Below are positions 59,871 to 64,000 of a stretch of DNA of 64,000 nt, piece after piece. Each line of letters begins with the position of its first letter. The first letter of the stretch is position 1. Position numbers and translations under genes: made by a program. Location of the stretch: NCBI RefSeq assembly GCF_014839805.1, contig NC_051128.1, positions 12,724,466-12,788,465 of the forward strand. Direction: 5' to 3'. Below the pieces are notes generated by a model. That model searched no databases and was not told the origin of the DNA. It worked only from the letters and a program-made list of their open reading frames with translations. This DNA comes from Manduca sexta. Taxonomy: Eukaryota > Arthropoda > Insecta > Lepidoptera > Sphingidae.

Positions 59871-59994
59871 ATAGTCGTAACGAAGTAACAGTCTAACCAT
59901 TACTGTATTTGTCGGCACGCGGGCTATTAGAAGGGTCGGGGGGACGGGGAACGCGGCGAAGACGGTACTGCGGTCTTGTGTCAATCTAAAACTG

Positions 59995-60303
59995 AGAGGA
60001 TACGACTTCTTCTTCTTGCGATGTACTCAGTGCTGAGGATCGTGACCTTCCTACACGGATCATTTTATTCCGGACTATACTGCGCCAATGGTGCCGGTTC
60101 TCTGCAACGTGGATTGCTTAGTACATGTTGCTGTCAAGAGCGGAGCGGATTTGGTCCGACCAGCGCATCGGATTTCGCTCTCGAGATCTTTTACCCTGGA
60201 CTTTGCCGCTAATAACAATCTTCTCAAGATTGTCACCATTCTTCCGGGCAATATGGCCGAAATACTCAAGGATTCGTTTCAGGCAGAGGATACGTCTTTA
60301 AAC
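59995..60303 (-). pseudogene. RTE-type LINE reverse-transcriptase ORF, C-terminal remnant
   Basis: The minus-strand frame reads RILEYFGHIARKNGDNLEKI, then a GKVQGKRSRERNPMRWSDQI R segment. I recognise this as the carboxyl-terminal block of insect RTE-clade ORFs, with HHWRSIVRN and a basic end farther on. It has an in-frame stop after the segment SALDSNMY, so it is dead. It ends in a GAAGAAGAAG run. No upstream RT domain is present. Confidence 0.65.
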
Positions 60304-60402
60304 CATTAAAACCATTTGTTTCTCTACACACACATTAACAAAAATAAACGTATAAAAAGAGAAACACAGTTAACAATATTAGGCATACGACGGATTTGTT
60401 GC

Positions 60403-60600
60403 ATTATGTGTGGCCTATGCATCTTAGGTTCGATTCTTTCTCGGGTAAAGCTATATTTGGTTTCTGTTTATAGAAGTGGCGGCTGTCGGTGTGAACGTTC
60501 CGACTGCATAAAGAATTTATCATCCATACATGCATATGCATCGCGCCTCCAGCGTGTCATGCGGAGTGAGAGCGTGGCGCGATCGCCGCCGTCCAACGTA
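60403..60600 (+). repeat. tRNA-like segment and GC-rich unknown repeat
   Basis: GTGTGGCCTATGCATCTTAG GTTCGATTCTTTCTCGGGTA contains a B-box-like GGTTCGATTC. After it, GGCGGCTGTCGGTGTGAACG ... GCGATCGCCGCCGTCCAACG is GC-rich with GGCGGC/GCCGCC at its ends. Possibly an old SINE. Confidence 0.35.
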
Positions 60601-60603
60601 ATT

Positions 60604-61370
60604 GTGATTTAGGGCCGTATGAATGAATGAAACTTAGTTTTAAGTAGGGTCTTAAGTAGCCATTTAATATATTGAAATATTTAATAAACCAAGCTTAAGG
60701 TGTCATTCAAGACCTGGTTTTCAGCGTAATCGCCGCCATAAACAAAACCCAGCTGTCAGTCCATCATATGGTACTATTACATGATATTGTCATTAATGGC
60801 GAAATTGAGTATGATACAATCTGCTGTTTCCATAAAAGAAAAAAAAAAACGTTAAGAAAAATAAAAGAAAATATTTATAACGTATCTACTATCTAGTATT
60901 TATTAAATAATATTTTTATACCAACCATGAACTCTAAACAATGGCGTGCCCATCATGTTGAATATGGGTAAGCCAAAGCAGCACAAAAAAGTACTCTCCG
61001 TTTCACATAAAACGAGTGTTAAAAAAATTTACCCGTCACGATCTCTGAATCAAAGATTTTGAATTACTAAATGAAAAATAAAATATCAATTATAAACCAA
61101 TCACAAAAAAAGTAATAATACCATGCCTCAAGCGTCGACGCGCAATGTTTTGTTTTGAAATTTCGTCAAATACCTACTGTACCTACTTCATTACCGAACT
61201 GAGGTTACATTTCGCTGTTTACCTAATATATTAAATGAAATCATTGCGTTCATAATATGTTTTTGTGAATTCGAATATCTCTAACAGCGCCGATTTATTA
61301 TTCTTAACCAGAAGTATCCCAAACACTTGTCTCGCTCGAGAGAAATGTGCAAAACCAACGATACAACTTA
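60604..61370. other. No feature recognised
   Basis: AT-rich, with no repeat or gene signal I can support. Confidence 0.4.
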
Positions 61371-61643
61371 GGGACCGTTCAAGTATTACGTAACGCAATT
61401 TTTTCTTGTAAAACGTTAAAAGCGTTATGTAACATTGTTTTTTTTTTTTTTATTTTAATACAGTAAAGGTATTTTAGCGGCTTTCCGGTATTTTGCGTAA
61501 AATAATTTTGAATATTAGACAAAAAATTTTGCTTTTGAGTTACATAACTTTTGGGGGGGGGGACGTACAGGAAAACGTTACGACGCACTACATAGGGCTT
61601 AAAAATCTTCAAAAATTGCGTTACGTAATACTTGAACGGCCCC
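61371..61643. mobile_element. Harbinger-like MITE, intact
   Basis: GGGACCGTTCAAGTATTACG TAACGCAATTTTT at the left is mirrored by AAAAATTGCGTTACGTAATA CTTGAACGGCCCC at the right, 33 bp with one or two mismatches. TTA flanks both sides (61368-61370 and 61644-61646). A 3-bp TTA/TAA duplication is the PIF/Harbinger signature. 273 bp, no transposase. Confidence 0.85.
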
Positions 61644-61781
61644 TTAGGTAATATTTGTTCGTATGGAAGAATTCATCACGCCAATTAGTTTTGATGTGAA
61701 TCTAAACACCTTATAAGGTTCTTCAACTCAGGTGTACATTTCGCGCCTCTCGACAGCTTGTTGAAAGTTGTTTTTCATCAT

Positions 61782-61784
<3 letters not shown>

Positions 61785-61824
<40 letters not shown>

Positions 61825-63541
61825 CGCGGACAAAGTGCCTTATTACTACCGCCCAGCCTTCGTGGGGGGCGACTGAGCGGTTATGCTGGGGTAACCGTGC
61901 CTTACGGCCCGGCGTTGAGCCGCCCGGATTTGATGGTGACCTTCGGGCGACCGCCGGGCCGAGTCCCTAACCCTATATACAATTTAACCTATGCACGGCC
62001 TACCAGCTAAAACTCCGCGGTGACCCTCTTCGGCGCATTAGGGACGGCTGCGGGCTTCCTCTGACGTTGAAGTGTCTAGTCTGCGACCGCAGCCGCCCCT
62101 GCGCGGTGCCGCCTTGCGGCCCGTCTCCTATGGGGGGGAGGCTCAGAAGCCCCCGCGCACCGAAGGACGCCCTCGGCATCTACGGCAGCGTGAGGCCAAC
62201 TACACACTGCCGTCCATCCCGGGGGTCAACCGACAAATGTGCAAATATGCACAGAAATGCACTAGGGCGGACAGCCCCTGCTGCCCGCCGACGACCCCCT
62301 TCGTGGCCCCTATTAGTCGCCTCTTACGACAGGCAGGGGATACCGTGGTGGAATTCTCCAAACGCCCCCATTCCACAGGGCGGGAGACGCCGGTCAGTCG
62401 TCCACCCGGCGCCTCCTACGTCTCCTCTGACGGCGGGAGGGATCGGCCCGTTCCCGATCCCTCTCGGCACTCTCCTTCTGCGAGAGGACCACCTCGCAGA
62501 AGTGGGCCACCGCACGCCAGGCCTCCGGGCTGCCGACCATGGAAGCGACCACGGCCGGCAGCGAGAGGTCTCCTCCGACGACTGAAACGAGAGCGCTGCG
62601 CTCATCGTCCCAGGCTGGGCAGGACTCCAACGTATGTTGGGCCGTATCCCGCGGGCAGTTGTCACAATGGTGACACACGGCGCTTTCCTCTGTTCCTACT
62701 ATCTGACACAGGTACTCTCCGAAGCACCCATGCCCGGTGAGCACCTGTGTCAGGCGAAATGTCGCCGCGCCGTGGCGCCTGTCTAGCCACTGTGCAAAGA
62801 CAGGACGCACTGCCGCGACGGCCCGAAGCCCCGCTGTGGGGGCCTCCAGCCTGAGACGCCACTCCTCCACGGCGGCTCGCCGTAAGGAGGCCCTTTTGGC
62901 CTCCACCTCCTTCGGGGCCGGACGCTGCCCGTTCCTGAACGCCTCCTCCCTCCAGTGAAAAGTGTCGGAGAGAGATTTGGCGTCCAGATCCCAGGGCAGG
63001 AATCCGGCCAAAACACAAGCCGCCTCGTACGAGATCGTGCGGTACGCCCGTATGGCCCGCTGCGCAACGACCCGCTGCGGGCTCCCGCAGGAGGGCGACA
63101 GAACGCCGCCCCAGGGCGTCAGCCCAGACCGGGCTGCCGTACAGTGCCATGGACCGCACGACCCCGTGGTACAACCTTCGGCAAGGGGTACCAGGACCTT
63201 CCAGGTTGGGCAGCAGGCTGGAAAGAGCGCCCGCCGCCCTGGACAATTTTGTCTTCAACTTCTCAAAGTGGGCGCGGAATGCCCACCGGCTATCCAAGAT
63301 TAAACCCAGATATTTCATATTTTTGTCGATGGGAATCCGCACCCCTCCACTACGATGTGGGCACCGGCTGGCGGCCCTCTCCGAGGCCCATGAAAGCAAA
63401 TGGCCTCGGTCTTCTCGAGGGCCACCTTCAAACCTAGCCGTCCGATTCGACTCACTACATTGCCGGTGCCCACCGCCGCCAGGATCGCGGCTTCCTGGAA
63501 GGTCTTGGACGTCGCCGTGACCAGCGTATCATCCGCATGGC
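61785..63541 (-). mobile_element. 5'-truncated R1-clade non-LTR retrotransposon with poly(A) and target duplication
   Basis: The element runs on the minus strand from 63541 to a 40-base poly(A), seen as T 61785-61824. Identical 12-bp repeats TTTCATCATAAC flank it (61773-61784 and 63542-63553), proving insertion by target-primed reverse transcription. The 5' truncation falls inside the reverse-transcriptase ADD box. About 570 bp of GC-rich 3' UTR (61825-62393) follow the ORF. GC content is far above that of the neighbours. Confidence 0.93.
62394..63541 (-). pseudogene. R1-clade LINE ORF2 fragment (end of RT domain and C-terminal zinc knuckle), frameshifted
   Basis: From the 5' truncation the frame opens HADDTLVTATS, the catalytic YxDD box region of reverse transcriptase. 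It then passes through LGLKVALEKTEAICF, and after a frame change NMKYLGLILDSRWAF, both standard R1-clade landmarks. The C-terminal frame holds the cysteine-histidine motif CHHCDNCPRDTAQHTLESCP and a very basic tail (RRQRRRRRRR) before the stop at 62394-62396. Two breaks are inferred: a one-base loss near 63350 and a one-base gain near 63092. The protein would have been a nuclear RT/endonuclease. This copy cannot make it. Confidence 0.88.
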
Positions 63542-63553
63542 TTTCATCATAAC

Positions 63554-63888
63554 CTAACAAATTTACTTTGTTCTCGACTATCAAACTTACACTTGAAACT
63601 ATTATAAGGAATCATTTCACTCATCTTATTTATATTTAAATGTTTAAAATAACTCAATAACGCGTAATAAACATAAATACTCAAAAATGTACCTACCTCA
63701 ATCATAATAAACAACTGGTGTTGCCAGTTATTAATCGCAAATTATACTCAAAATCGTTACCTGCGCAGTGCATCGATACACAGTGCGAGAATTTTTATCT
63801 TTACCGTATCGACCGTAAAATTATGATTATTGTTCCATATTCCGTTTTGTGTAAATAATTTTAGGACAAATCAGGCTTTTGGGCTTCT
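63554..63888. other. Sequence between the LINE and the next gene
   Basis: AT-rich. On the plus strand ATAATTTTAG (acceptor-like, ends 63864) lies 24 nt before the ATG at 63889. I see no clear TATA box or initiator. Confidence 0.4.
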
Positions 63889-64000
63889 ATGGAAGAACCG
63901 CCACTCACTAAAAAATCCACAGATATAAATATTATCTCTGAGATTGACTTGACTAATTTGTTAATCATGGCAAATTTTTGCCGAGAGATGTGTTGTGTAT
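63889..64000 (+). CDS. Start of an unidentified gene, running off the window
   Basis: ATG at 63889 opens a frame uninterrupted to the window end: 37 codons, MEEPPLTKKSTDINIISEID, followed by LTNLLIMANFCREMCCV. The composition is protein-like, acidic and polar with a hydrophobic helix, and unlike nearby repeats. The frame is also open back to an acceptor-like TTTTAG at 63864, so this could be a second exon starting GACAAATCAGG with coding upstream. I recognise no domain. The Cys-rich end (FCREMCC) might begin a zinc-binding region. Confidence 0.4.
   Translation, partial: MEEPPLTKKSTDINIISEIDLTNLLIMANFCREMCCV

Noticed and set aside
62067..62740. Long plus-strand ORFs of 172 and 222 codons, and others to 63520
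   Set aside because: They are antisense shadows of the GC-rich LINE ORF on the minus strand, which carries the recognisable RT and zinc-knuckle motifs.

Overview
This is a eukaryotic, AT-rich, intron- and transposon-laden stretch that reads as a lepidopteran (moth or butterfly) nuclear genome. The indicators are an insect-type secreted carboxylesterase with GT-AG introns, tRNA-headed SINEs with perfect A/B boxes, and R1-clade and RTE-type LINE remains, all repeat types I associate with Lepidoptera. I see no bacterial, viral or CRISPR content. I assign no species.

The one gene readable at exon level is a secreted carboxyl/choline esterase on the minus strand. Its first coding exon (signal peptide) ends at 25762. 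Five more exons lie at 9256-9352, 8790-8975, 8010-8195, 1544-1734 and 326-494, with matching phases (0, 1, 1, 1, 0, 1). Together they give 338 residues including the oxyanion HGG, the nucleophile Ser202 (GCSAG) and the acid Glu332 (TSEEG). The catalytic His and C-terminus lie off the left edge. Intron 1 is about 16.4 kb and holds most of the repeats in the left third. A TATA-like box and a TCAGT initiator sit just upstream of the start codon. About 95 bp beyond the initiator is a hAT-type MITE with perfect 8-bp target duplications, and inside it a SINE with its own 12-bp duplication.

From 26.7 to 61 kb the window is mainly nested transposable-element debris. It includes at least ten copies of a tRNA-derived SINE (called A here), a second SINE-like family (B), two tRNA-headed families sharing a head but differing in tail (D and E), and several unclassified dispersed families (C, F, G, H, I, L). 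It also includes hAT- and Harbinger-like MITEs and fragments of RTE and R1 LINEs. Possible host-gene traces here are weak: a promoter-like GC patch with an 11-nt first coding exon at 44.4-44.7 kb (+), a candidate terminal exon at 54269-54508 (-), and a 74-nt hairpin at 56239-56312.

The right end (61.4-64 kb) holds a textbook Harbinger-like MITE with TTA duplications, then a 5'-truncated R1-clade LINE on the minus strand with a 40-nt poly(A), a perfect 12-bp target duplication and two frameshifts. Finally a plausible new gene starts at 63889 (+) and runs off the window. I did not find a convincing undescribed system. The strongest leads are the nested insertion at the esterase promoter, the miRNA-like hairpin, and the cassette swap between the two long family-G copies.
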